Of a stretch of DNA of 64,000 nucleotides, positions 34,219 through 41,153 are shown piece by piece. Position 1 is the stretch's first letter, and every line of letters starts with the position of its first letter. Where the stretch lies: assembly GCA_964404255.1 (NCBI GenBank), contig CAYOJJ010000011.1, forward strand, positions 1 through 64,000, given 5' to 3'. A program made the position numbers and the translations under genes. The notes below the pieces were generated by a model, which was not told where the DNA came from, did not search any database, and saw nothing but the letters and a program-made list of their open reading frames with translations. This stretch comes from JAFDZW01 sp964404255 (lineage in GTDB: Bacteria > Bacteroidota > Ignavibacteria > Palsa-1295).

Positions 34219-34947
34219 ATGAGAACACGGATCATTGTTTTCCCCGGCTCGAACTGCGATCATGATGCCTATCATTCGGTTCGTAACGTTCTTGGCGAAT
34301 CCGATACTGAGTTTGTCTGGCATAAAGAAGGCTCGATCGGCAAGGATGTGGATCTCGTGATCCTGCCCGGCGGCTTTTCCTATGGCGATTACCTGCGTAC
34401 CGGCGCTATCGCCCGTTTCTCTCCTGTCATGAAAGACGTGATCTCCTTTGCCAATAATGGCGGCACGGTGATCGGCATCTGCAACGGCTTTCAGGTACTT
34501 TGCGAAAGCGGCTTATTGCCGGGAGTGCTCGTTCGTAACAGCGGCCTGAAATTTGCCTGCAAACAGGTCTATCTTCGCACTGAAACGACCAATACTAGAT
34601 TTTCAAGCGAGCTTCGCCAGGGCGAAGTGTTAGAGATCCCGATCGCTCATGGCGAAGGGAATTTCATGGCTTCGGCCGAGACGATCGCCGAACTCGAATC
34701 TAACGGCCAGGTACTGTTCCGTTATTGTACCCCCGATGGCGCGATCACCGAATCCGCTAACCCGAATGGCTCGATGAATAATATTGCCGGTATCGTCAAT
34801 AAAGCCGGTAATATCATGGGCATGATGCCCCACCCGGAGCGTGCCTGCGATACCCTGCTCGGCAGCGCCGATGGGCTTGGTATTTTCCGTTCGCTGCAGC
34901 GGCATTTTGCTTCCGCTACGCGGCCGGCCGTTCTGGAAATGGCCTGA
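34219..34947 (+). CDS. purQ: Phosphoribosylformylglycinamidine synthase, glutaminase subunit PurQ
   Basis: The glutamine amidotransferase subunit supplies ammonia for FGAM synthesis. The start is ATG 34219 (MRTRIIVFPGSNCDHDAY), preceded by GAGGAG; an earlier in-frame ATG lies inside purS and is not used. The 242-residue protein has the class I nucleophile GICNGFQVL (Cys88) and the His/Glu pair in MMPHPERACD. It follows purS directly. A tiny membrane gene and two Tat genes are downstream on the same strand. Confidence 0.96.
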   Translation: MRTRIIVFPGSNCDHDAYHSVRNVLGESDTEFVWHKEGSIGKDVDLVILPGGFSYGDYLRTGAIARFSPVMKDVISFANNGGTVIGICNGFQVLCESGLLPGVLVRNSGLKFACKQVYLRTETTNTRFSSELRQGEVLEIPIAHGEGNFMASAETIAELESNGQVLFRYCTPDGAITESANPNGSMNNIAGIVNKAGNIMGMMPHPERACDTLLGSADGLGIFRSLQRHFASATRPAVLEMA

Positions 34948-34979
34948 TTAAACCAAAACCGTACCCACACCTCTTAATT

Positions 34980-35120
34980 ATGAACGCCAGCGATATTATT
35001 CAGGATATTCTCTTCGGAATCGTAGCGCTCTGTCTGCTGGTCACCCTTCTGGCAGCGGCAAAGAACGTTCATGGCCCCCGCAAAGGCCGCTACCGTCTCT
35101 CCTGGTTCGAGAAGCGATAA
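34980..35120 (+). CDS. Tiny single-TM protein between purQ and tatA
   Basis: I read this 46-residue frame directly. MNASDIIQDILFGIVALCLLVTLLAAAKNV is followed by a basic tail (GPRKGRYRLSWFEKR). One TM helix spans about residues 9-27, with a positive C-terminal side, so the tail should be cytoplasmic. It sits 32 bp after purQ and 84 bp before tatA. No family is recognised. The open frame and regular codon use support it, but its small size keeps confidence moderate. Confidence 0.55.
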   Translation: MNASDIIQDILFGIVALCLLVTLLAAAKNVHGPRKGRYRLSWFEKR

Positions 35121-35204
35121 GGAACGAATTATTTGAGGCGGAAATAAGTTTGGCAACAGCGGGCGTACAAGGCGTGCGCCGCTCCAATTCAGTAAGGATA
35201 CCCT

Positions 35205-35384
35205 ATGTTTAAAAATCTCGGCGCATTTGAGCTTCTCGTCATCGTAGCACTCGTGTTGCTGCTATTCGGTGGCAAGAAGATCCCCGAATTAATGCGCGGC
35301 CTTGGAAAAGGCATGAATGAATTCAAAAAAGCTTCTCAGGGCGATCACACCGACGAGCCCGCTGAAAGCGAAAAGAAAGCATAA
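35205..35384 (+). CDS. tatA: Sec-independent translocase protein TatA
   Basis: I read this 59-residue frame directly. It has an N-terminal helix FELLVIVALVLLLFGGKKIPELMRGLGKGMNEFKK, with the FGxKK(I/L)PEL hinge typical of TatA, and then an acidic and basic tail. TatA oligomers form the translocation patch for folded proteins in the inner membrane. It is followed 11 bp later by a second TatA/TatB-type gene. No tatC is in the window. Confidence 0.92.
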   Translation: MFKNLGAFELLVIVALVLLLFGGKKIPELMRGLGKGMNEFKKASQGDHTDEPAESEKKA

Positions 35385-35395
35385 AGGAATAAGTA

Positions 35396-35743
35396 ATGTT
35401 TGAGAATCTCGGCGGCGGAGAGCTGATCCTGATCTTCCTCGTAGTCCTTATCTTCTTCGGACCGAAGAAGATACCGGAACTCGCCGGAAGCCTCGGGAAA
35501 GGACTTCGCAAGTTCCGCGAAGCAAAAGACGGGCTTGAAGATCAGCTCAAAACAGCAATAAAAGAGCCTATGGATGCTCTTCATGCTGCCAAGACGAACT
35601 TCGAGCAACAGGTGCAGGAAGCCGCAAAACCCATGCAGGAAACGGCCGCTGCCCTCAATACCTATACTAATACGATCCCCGCAGCTGCGACCCCATCGAC
35701 CCTTCCGGCACCAACCCAACCGCCGGCCGCTGCAACCCTCTAA
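35396..35743 (+). CDS. TatA/TatB-type translocase component with extended tail
   Basis: The 115-residue protein has a TatA/B helix (ELILIFLVVLIFFGPKKIPELAGSLGKGLRKFRE) followed by a longer amphipathic helix (DQLKTAIKEPMDALHAAKTNFEQQVQEA) and a Pro/Ala/Thr-rich end. The longer helix suggests a TatB-like role, but the FGPKKIPEL hinge is typical of TatA as well, so I leave the subtype open. It overlaps nothing, follows tatA by 11 bp, and ends at a strong terminator. Confidence 0.88.
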   Translation: MFENLGGGELILIFLVVLIFFGPKKIPELAGSLGKGLRKFREAKDGLEDQLKTAIKEPMDALHAAKTNFEQQVQEAAKPMQETAAALNTYTNTIPAAATPSTLPAPTQPPAAATL

Positions 35744-35763
35744 GTATCCTAACCTTGTACCCA

Positions 35764-35797
35764 TAAAAAAAGCAACCGAATGTCGGTTGCTTTTTTG
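35764..35797. terminator. Bidirectional terminator between Tat and HTH-pentapeptide genes
   Basis: The perfect 9-bp stem AGCAACCGA/TCGGTTGCT (35771-35791) has A7 on the left and T6 on the right, which serves the convergent genes. Confidence 0.85.
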
Positions 35798-35815
35798 CGT
35801 TATGGCCTGAAGAAT

Positions 35816-36748
35816 TTATAAAAGAGTTACCTTCGATAGATCTACCCCAAACCCCTTGAGCATCGCATAGGTGATCTTATCCATCTTAGCTCCGTCGAAG
35901 GAGATAGTATTTAGCGAGCGGAAATATTTATTGGTGAGCGCATTGGTCGCTCGGAAAGAGACATTTTGCAAGGTCGCATCCTTAAAGCTTGCTCCTTTAA
36001 GCGATGAACTATCGAAGGTCACATCGATAAAAGTTTGCCCATCGAGGCATACCCCGGACAGATCAGATTTATCGAATTCCACTCCCTCGAACCTGCATTG
36101 CTTAAATATCGCCTTAGTAAGATCCGTAGTAGTAAATCTTACATTGGTCAGCGCCACGTCGGCAAAGACTGCTTTATCGAGCCCGGTAGCAGTAAAACTG
36201 GCCCGAACAAGAATAGTACGATTGAAGCTTGCACCTGAAAGATCAAGTGCATAAAAGCTGCAATCGCTTAGATTAGCGCCATCGAAATTTGAATCACGGG
36301 CATCGCTGGCCTTAAAGGCGCTGCCGGATAGATCGGCGCCCGAGAAATCCGACCCCCGGAGCATACTCGCTGTGAACTTCCCTTTTTGAGCTGTTACCCC
36401 TGCAAAATCGCTTTGAGCGAGATTGCTTGCACTGAAGTTAATCCCCTTTCGCTCTGGCTTTGTTCTGGCCTGTGGGTCAGGCAGTTCAGCCAATTGCTCG
36501 ATGAGGAGCTCAACGGGCGGTAACTCGTCTGCAACCGAAGGAGCATTCTCTGAAAAATAATTGAGATCGACTCCAAGTATCTCGGCAAGACGATCGAAGG
36601 TAGTAATGTCGGGCATCGATTCTCCGCGCTCCCATTTGCCGACTGCCTGGGGAGTTACAAACAGCCGCTCGGCAAGCTGGGCCTGGGAGATGTTCAGTTT
36701 CTTTCGTGCTTCGGCAATTTTGCTGCCGATGATTTTCGTATTTGGCAT
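35816..36748 (-). CDS. XRE-type HTH regulator fused to pentapeptide repeats
   Basis: I use ATG 36748 (MPNTKIIGSKIAEARKKLNIS), because the upstream Met at 36832 reads through the probable operator. The 310-residue protein begins with a Cro/CI HTH (about 1-65: LNISQAQLAERLFVTPQAVGKWERGES). After a short linker come about 200 residues of pentapeptide repeats in the A(D/N)LSG style (NFSASNLAQSDFAGV, DFSGADLSGSAFKAS, NFDGANLSDCSF). These fold into a right-handed quadrilateral beta-helix. Some pentapeptide proteins mimic DNA, but a role as a sensor or oligomer module is as likely here. Three phased palindromes upstream suggest autoregulation. Confidence 0.85.
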   Translation of the reverse strand: MPNTKIIGSKIAEARKKLNISQAQLAERLFVTPQAVGKWERGESMPDITTFDRLAEILGVDLNYFSENAPSVADELPPVELLIEQLAELPDPQARTKPERKGINFSASNLAQSDFAGVTAQKGKFTASMLRGSDFSGADLSGSAFKASDARDSNFDGANLSDCSFYALDLSGASFNRTILVRASFTATGLDKAVFADVALTNVRFTTTDLTKAIFKQCRFEGVEFDKSDLSGVCLDGQTFIDVTFDSSSLKGASFKDATLQNVSFRATNALTNKYFRSLNTISFDGAKMDKITYAMLKGFGVDLSKVTLL

Positions 36749-36827
36749 AAAATATTGTCTCGTTTTTTGTGATTTTAAGAACGATACAAAACTACAGAGA
36801 CCGTTTTTCAAAACCAAGCCCGAATCC

Positions 36828-36887
36828 ACCACTTATAGTTGTAATCCGACAACTTATAGTTGTATTGTGACAACTACCGGTAGTTGT
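36828..36887. promoter_or_regulatory. Three helically phased palindromic operator candidates
   Basis: Site 1 ACCACT-TAT-AGTTGT (36828-36842), site 2 ACAACT-TAT-AGTTGT (36849-36863, perfect) and site 3 ACAACT-ACCGGT-AGTTGT (36870-36887, wider spacer) share the half-sites ACAACT/AGTTGT. Their starts are exactly 21 bp apart, two helical turns. They lie 80 bp upstream of the HTH-pentapeptide start. Confidence 0.65.
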
Positions 36888-36934
36888 TGGCGATTCCGCT
36901 CGATTTTCTACATTCGGAGGAATTGAGCTTCAAT

Positions 36935-36964
36935 AAAAAAGGCTACTCGTTTGCGAATAGCCTT
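36935..36964 (-). terminator. Terminator downstream of tRNA-Ser
   Basis: On the minus strand AAGGCTATTCG-CAAA-CGAGTAGCCTT forms a stem (11 bp with one T-G pair) followed by TTTTTTATTG. It lies 6 bp after the tRNA-Ser gene. Confidence 0.75.
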
Positions 36965-36969
36965 TGGCG

Positions 36970-37051
36970 CGGAGGGCGAGGGATTCGAACTCTCATAGCC
37001 TTTCGGCCGGCAGTTTTCAAGACTGCTGCAATACCATTATGCGAGCCCTCC
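36970..37051 (-). tRNA. tRNA-Ser (anticodon UGA)
   Basis: On the minus strand the gene starts GGAGGGC and ends GCCCTCC plus the discriminator G, which closes a 7-bp acceptor stem. The anticodon arm CAGTCTTGAAAACTG shows TGA in a standard loop. A long variable arm (GGCCGAAAGGC) marks a class II tRNA, and GAGTTCGAATCC gives the T-arm. CCA is not encoded directly at the end. The length of 82 nt is a little short for tRNA-Ser but acceptable. Confidence 0.9.
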
Positions 37052-37129
37052 TTCGGTTGTCGGCTCTGTAAACTCTGCATCGCTATGGGATGTTCCTTCA
37101 TTCTTCATAACCTTCAGCTATCAGTTCTA

Positions 37130-38299
37130 ATGAAATACGGCCGCGCGATCAGAAGCCAATGGCTGCTCGATGACAATATTATCTTTCTCAATCATGGCTC
37201 GTTCGGAGCCTGCCCCAAACCGGTATTAGCCGTTCAGCGGCAGTGGCAGGACCGGCTCGAAACTGAGCCTGTCCGTTTTATGATGAAAGAGCTCCCCGGC
37301 TACCTGGACGAAACGCGTGCTACCCTCGCCCATTTTCTGGGCGCTAAGCCGGACGATCTCGTCTTTGTACAAAATGCCACCGATGGAGCTAATGCTATTA
37401 TCCGCTCGCTCTTACCCACCTTCAAGCCGGGTGACGAACTGTTGACTACTACCCACGCCTATCGTGCTATCCGGCAGACGATGAAATATGTTGGTGATCT
37501 CAGCGGAGCAACCGTCACTGATGCTATAGTGCCATTCCCGATCTCAGATGAAGAGGAGGTTGTCGAAGCGATCAAAAAGGCGATCACTCCGAAGACCGCT
37601 TTTGCAATGATCGATCACCTCACGAGCCCTACAGGGGTTATCTTCCCCATCGAAAAGATTATCCCGCTCTTTAAAGAGCGCGGCATTCCGGTACTTATCG
37701 ATGGTGCTCATGCTCCTGGAATGATCGATCTCGATATTGAAAAGCTCGGCGCAGATTTTTATATCGGTAATTGCCATAAGTGGCTTTATACTCCGAAAGG
37801 CTCGGCCTTTTTATGGGTCGATAAAAAATATCAGGCGAATATTCACCCGACGCTTATTTCGCACTTCCTCGGACTGGGCTTTCATACAGAATTTAACTGG
37901 ACGGGTACGCTTGATCCTGCTGCCTGGCTGAGCATCCCGGCCGGTATCGACTTTTTATCAAATCTCAATTTTACCGAAGGACGTGCTTACACAAAAAAGC
38001 TCATGCTCGATTTTCAGACTTCGGTCAGCGATGCCTTCGGTACGCCAAAAGGTGCACCTGATTCGATGATCGCAAATCTTTGCACGATTCCCCTGCCCGG
38101 TAATCCCGACAATACAGAAGATTCTATCCAAACATTGCATGATACGTTATTCAATGATTATAACATTGAAGCACCGGGCATGACTACCAATGGCAAGTTA
38201 TATCTGCGCGCTTCGGCCGCGATCTATAATGAAGCCTCCGAATACACAGCGCTACTTGAAGCACTGAAAGATCTTAGCGAGAAAGGGATGTTCCGATGA
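37130..38299 (+). CDS. Class V aminotransferase, isopenicillin-N epimerase-like
   Basis: The PLP enzyme of 389 residues starts at ATG 37130 (MKYGRAIRSQWLLDDN); the longer upstream frame runs antisense through the tRNA and is not a coding extension. It has FLNHGSFGACPKPV at the start, DGAHAPGMIDLD with the PLP-binding Asp, and NCHKWLYTPKG with the Schiff-base Lys217. This group includes cysteine desulfurase-like and epimerase-like enzymes of varied substrate, so the reaction is not fixed by sequence. Its stop overlaps the next start (ATGA), so it is cotranscribed with a nucleosidase and perhaps Kbl. Confidence 0.88.
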   Translation: MKYGRAIRSQWLLDDNIIFLNHGSFGACPKPVLAVQRQWQDRLETEPVRFMMKELPGYLDETRATLAHFLGAKPDDLVFVQNATDGANAIIRSLLPTFKPGDELLTTTHAYRAIRQTMKYVGDLSGATVTDAIVPFPISDEEEVVEAIKKAITPKTAFAMIDHLTSPTGVIFPIEKIIPLFKERGIPVLIDGAHAPGMIDLDIEKLGADFYIGNCHKWLYTPKGSAFLWVDKKYQANIHPTLISHFLGLGFHTEFNWTGTLDPAAWLSIPAGIDFLSNLNFTEGRAYTKKLMLDFQTSVSDAFGTPKGAPDSMIANLCTIPLPGNPDNTEDSIQTLHDTLFNDYNIEAPGMTTNGKLYLRASAAIYNEASEYTALLEALKDLSEKGMFR

Positions 38300-39063
38300 T
38301 CGGCATTATGAGTGCGATGGACGATGAAATAAAGCTTCTCATTGAAGATCTTATTCTCGAAGAAAAGAAAGTCATAGCCAACCGTGAATATCTTCGCGGC
38401 ACATTATACGAAAAAGAAGTAGTGCTCGCGCTTTCGCGCTGGGGCAAGGTGGCTGCTTCGCAAACGGCAACAACGCTCATCAATCTCTTTCCTATCGACT
38501 CATTAATTTTTACCGGTGTTGCCGGGGCTGCCGCACCAGAACTCGAGATCGGCGACATTGTGATTTCGAGTGAACTCGTACAGCATGACGTCGATGCCAG
38601 CCCCGTGCCGCCAATGAAGCGTTTTGAAATCCCGCTGCTTGGTATTTCTCATTTCAAAGCAGATCCCGCGTTAACTGATCGGGCATTGCGCTCCGCAGAA
38701 TATTTTATTACTCATTCGATGCGCGAGCAGATTTCGGAAGAACACCTTGCTTCCTATGGCATCACGACTCCTTCGGTCGTTCATGGTCTGATCGGCAGTG
38801 GCGATCAGTTTATTGCCAGTGCTATAACAATTGGCAACCTTCGCTCATCGCTCGAAACGTTACAGTGCATTGAAATGGAAGGCGCTGCCGTTGCGCAGGT
38901 GTGTTACGAACATTCTATTCCTTTTGTAGTCATCAGGGCCTTATCCGATAAGGCCGATCATAACGCTACCATCGACTTTCCAATGTTCGTCAAGCACGTT
39001 GCTGCCCATTACAGCAAGGGTATCATCGGCGGAATGTTAGGAGCCTACGCCACTGTTGAGTAG
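38296..39063 (+). CDS. mtnN: 5'-methylthioadenosine/S-adenosylhomocysteine nucleosidase
   Basis: MTAN cleaves adenine from MTA and SAH, by-products of SAM use. The 255-residue protein shows the canonical start IGIMSAMDDEIKLLIEDL, FTGVAGAA, the GSGDQFIAS loop, CIEMEGAAVAQVCYEH with the catalytic and ribose-binding Glu residues, and FVVIRALSDKAD with the catalytic Asp. An insert around residues 120-160 makes it slightly longer than the usual 230. It overlaps the aminotransferase by 4 bp and precedes the Kbl gene by 17 bp. Confidence 0.92.
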   Translation: MIGIMSAMDDEIKLLIEDLILEEKKVIANREYLRGTLYEKEVVLALSRWGKVAASQTATTLINLFPIDSLIFTGVAGAAAPELEIGDIVISSELVQHDVDASPVPPMKRFEIPLLGISHFKADPALTDRALRSAEYFITHSMREQISEEHLASYGITTPSVVHGLIGSGDQFIASAITIGNLRSSLETLQCIEMEGAAVAQVCYEHSIPFVVIRALSDKADHNATIDFPMFVKHVAAHYSKGIIGGMLGAYATVE

Positions 39064-39080
39064 CAAACTTTTTCTAGATT

Positions 39081-40274
39081 ATGTACGGTAAAACCCAAGA
39101 GCAGCTTCAGCAAGAGCTTTCCGAAATAAAAGCTTCCGGCCTCTATAAAGATGAACGTGTTATTACTACTCCGCAAGGTGTAGAGATCGCTGTCGAAGGA
39201 CAGCAGGGGACGTTCTTAAACTTTTGCGCTAATAATTACCTCGGCCTCTCCTCGCATCCGAGAGTGATCGCGGCTGCTCATAAAGCGCTCGATGAATACG
39301 GCTATGGAATGTCGAGCGTGCGGTTTATCTGTGGTACCGAAAGCCTGCATAAACAGCTTGAGCGTGAAGTCTCGAATTTTCTCGGTACCGAAGATACGAT
39401 TTTATATATGGCCTGCTTCGATGCCAATGGCGGTGTCTTCGAACCGCTCTTCGGCGAGCAGGATGCTATTATCAGCGACGAGCTGAATCATGCCTCGATC
39501 ATCGATGGCATTCGGCTTTCAAAGGCCGCTCGCTTCCGTTATAAGAATTGCGATATGGTAGATCTCGAACGCTGCCTGCAGGAATCACAATCATCACGCC
39601 GCCGCGTCGTCGTTACCGATGGCGTCTTTTCGATGGATGGCTTTATCGCAAAGCTCGGTGAGATCTGCGATCTGGCTGAGAAATATGATGCCTTAGTAAT
39701 GGTGGATGATAGCCATGCTACCGGCTTTATCGGCAAGACCGGCCGCGGCTCTATCGAGCATCAGAATGTAATGGGTAGAGTGGATATTATTACCTCGACG
39801 CTCGGCAAAGCGCTTGGTGGTGCAGCCGGCGGGTTTACCTCTGGCCGCAAAGAGATCATCGATATGCTTCGCCAGCGTTCGCGCCCGTATCTTTTCAGTA
39901 ACTCCGTCCCTCCGCCGATCGTCGGTGCCGCGCTTGAAGTAATTAAAATGCTTTCGGAGACGACAGCCCTTCGCGATAAGCTTGAGTGGAACACGAATTA
40001 CTTCCGCAAGGAAATGACAGCCGCTGGTTTCGATATTAAACCCGGCGTGCACCCGATCTGCCCGATCATGCTCTACGATGCCCCACTCGCCCAGCAATTT
40101 GCAAAAGAATTGCTTGCCGAAGGTGTGTATGTGATCGGCTTTTTCTATCCGGTCGTTGCCAAAGGACAAGCCCGTATTCGCGTGCAGATCTCGGCAGGTC
40201 ATGAGAAAGAGCATCTCGATAAGGCTATTGCCGCATTTACGAAGATCGGAAAAAAACTTGGCGTCTTAAAATAA
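39081..40274 (+). CDS. kbl: Glycine C-acetyltransferase (2-amino-3-ketobutyrate CoA ligase)
   Basis: The alpha-oxoamine synthase class PLP enzyme of 397 residues has FCANNYLGLSSHPRVIAAA, SVRFICGTESLHKQLE, DELNHASIIDGIRLS, MVDDSHATGFIG and TLGKALGGAAGG with the PLP Lys243. Length, motifs and FICGT favour Kbl, which cleaves 2-amino-3-ketobutyrate to glycine and acetyl-CoA, over serine palmitoyltransferase or BioF. No threonine dehydrogenase is nearby. It shares strand and close spacing with the nucleosidase gene, so an operon is likely, though a joint pathway is not obvious. Confidence 0.9.
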   Translation: MYGKTQEQLQQELSEIKASGLYKDERVITTPQGVEIAVEGQQGTFLNFCANNYLGLSSHPRVIAAAHKALDEYGYGMSSVRFICGTESLHKQLEREVSNFLGTEDTILYMACFDANGGVFEPLFGEQDAIISDELNHASIIDGIRLSKAARFRYKNCDMVDLERCLQESQSSRRRVVVTDGVFSMDGFIAKLGEICDLAEKYDALVMVDDSHATGFIGKTGRGSIEHQNVMGRVDIITSTLGKALGGAAGGFTSGRKEIIDMLRQRSRPYLFSNSVPPPIVGAALEVIKMLSETTALRDKLEWNTNYFRKEMTAAGFDIKPGVHPICPIMLYDAPLAQQFAKELLAEGVYVIGFFYPVVAKGQARIRVQISAGHEKEHLDKAIAAFTKIGKKLGVLK

Positions 40275-40281
40275 TCGTTAC

Positions 40282-41151
40282 GTGAATCGGCTCCCCACCG
40301 TCCTCCTGCTTGGCATTGCGTTTCTCTTTCATTGGAGTGAAAGAGCTACGGCACAGGAAGTCGATTCGGCAACAACTTCTTCCGTTGTTTTCGCATCGCT
40401 CGCTCCGGCCACCGTACTCGGCATTGCCTTGTATGAGAATTACAACGACTTCTGGAAGAACTCCGAAAAGACTGCTTTCCATATTTCGAGCGATCCACCC
40501 TATGCCTTGCATAGCGATAAACTCGGACATGCGTATTACTCTGCCGTCTGTGCCGATATTACGGCCCTTTGTTACCGCGAAGCCGGAGTAAATAGATTCA
40601 CCGCCGCTTGGCTTGGTTTTGGTTCGTCGCTGCTTGCTCAGACACTCGTCGAGATAGGCGATGGAGTCCATGGTCATGAAGATTATTATGGATTTTCTCC
40701 GGGAGATGAAGTCGCTGATATTTTAGGTTCGGCACTACCGGTAGCAAAAGAATATGTGCCGTACATACGGCGCTTCGATTATAAGATCGGCGTCTGGCCA
40801 TCGCAAGCCTATAAGCAAGGAGCGTTTCGCGGATTGCTCGACGATAATGAAAGCCAGTTCTTTTGGCTCAGTATGGATGTACACGATTATTTCCCGTCAT
40901 GGTATCCCGCATGGCTTAATCTTTCCGTCGGCTACGGAGTAGAGAACCTTCCCTCTTCTGCCTTCCTGCCCGATCGTTACGGGTTGACTCCGAAATCATT
41001 GGGGTTTATCGGCTTCGATCTTAACCTGAAAAATCTTCCCATCAAAGGCAAGACCTGGGATATTATAGCCGAGATACTCAGCCATTATAGAATTCCCTTT
41101 CCTGCTCTGCAATTCGCGCCAATCGTGAAGTGGCACTGGCTGCATCCGTGA
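40282..41151 (+). CDS. DUF2279-type exported protein
   Basis: The 289-residue protein starts with GTG at 40282, 7 bp after kbl. It has a signal peptide (LPTVLLLGIAFLFHWSERATA). SDKLGHAYYSAVCADITALCY, then FGSSLLAQTLVEIGDGVHGHEDYYGFSPGDEVADILGS, matches the DUF2279 (YfiM-like) family, whose conserved His, Asp and Gly positions suggest metal or lipid binding at the envelope. The C-terminal half holds WPSQAYKQGAFRGLLDDNES and possible outer-membrane strands. Function is unknown. It converges with comEC, with 2 bp between the stops. Confidence 0.8.
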   Translation: MNRLPTVLLLGIAFLFHWSERATAQEVDSATTSSVVFASLAPATVLGIALYENYNDFWKNSEKTAFHISSDPPYALHSDKLGHAYYSAVCADITALCYREAGVNRFTAAWLGFGSSLLAQTLVEIGDGVHGHEDYYGFSPGDEVADILGSALPVAKEYVPYIRRFDYKIGVWPSQAYKQGAFRGLLDDNESQFFWLSMDVHDYFPSWYPAWLNLSVGYGVENLPSSAFLPDRYGLTPKSLGFIGFDLNLKNLPIKGKTWDIIAEILSHYRIPFPALQFAPIVKWHWLHP

Positions 41152-41153
41152 AG

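Noticed and set aside
36884..37129. N-terminal extension of the aminotransferase frame
   Set aside because: It crosses the tRNA-Ser gene and its terminator on the other strand; the conserved protein begins at ATG 37130.
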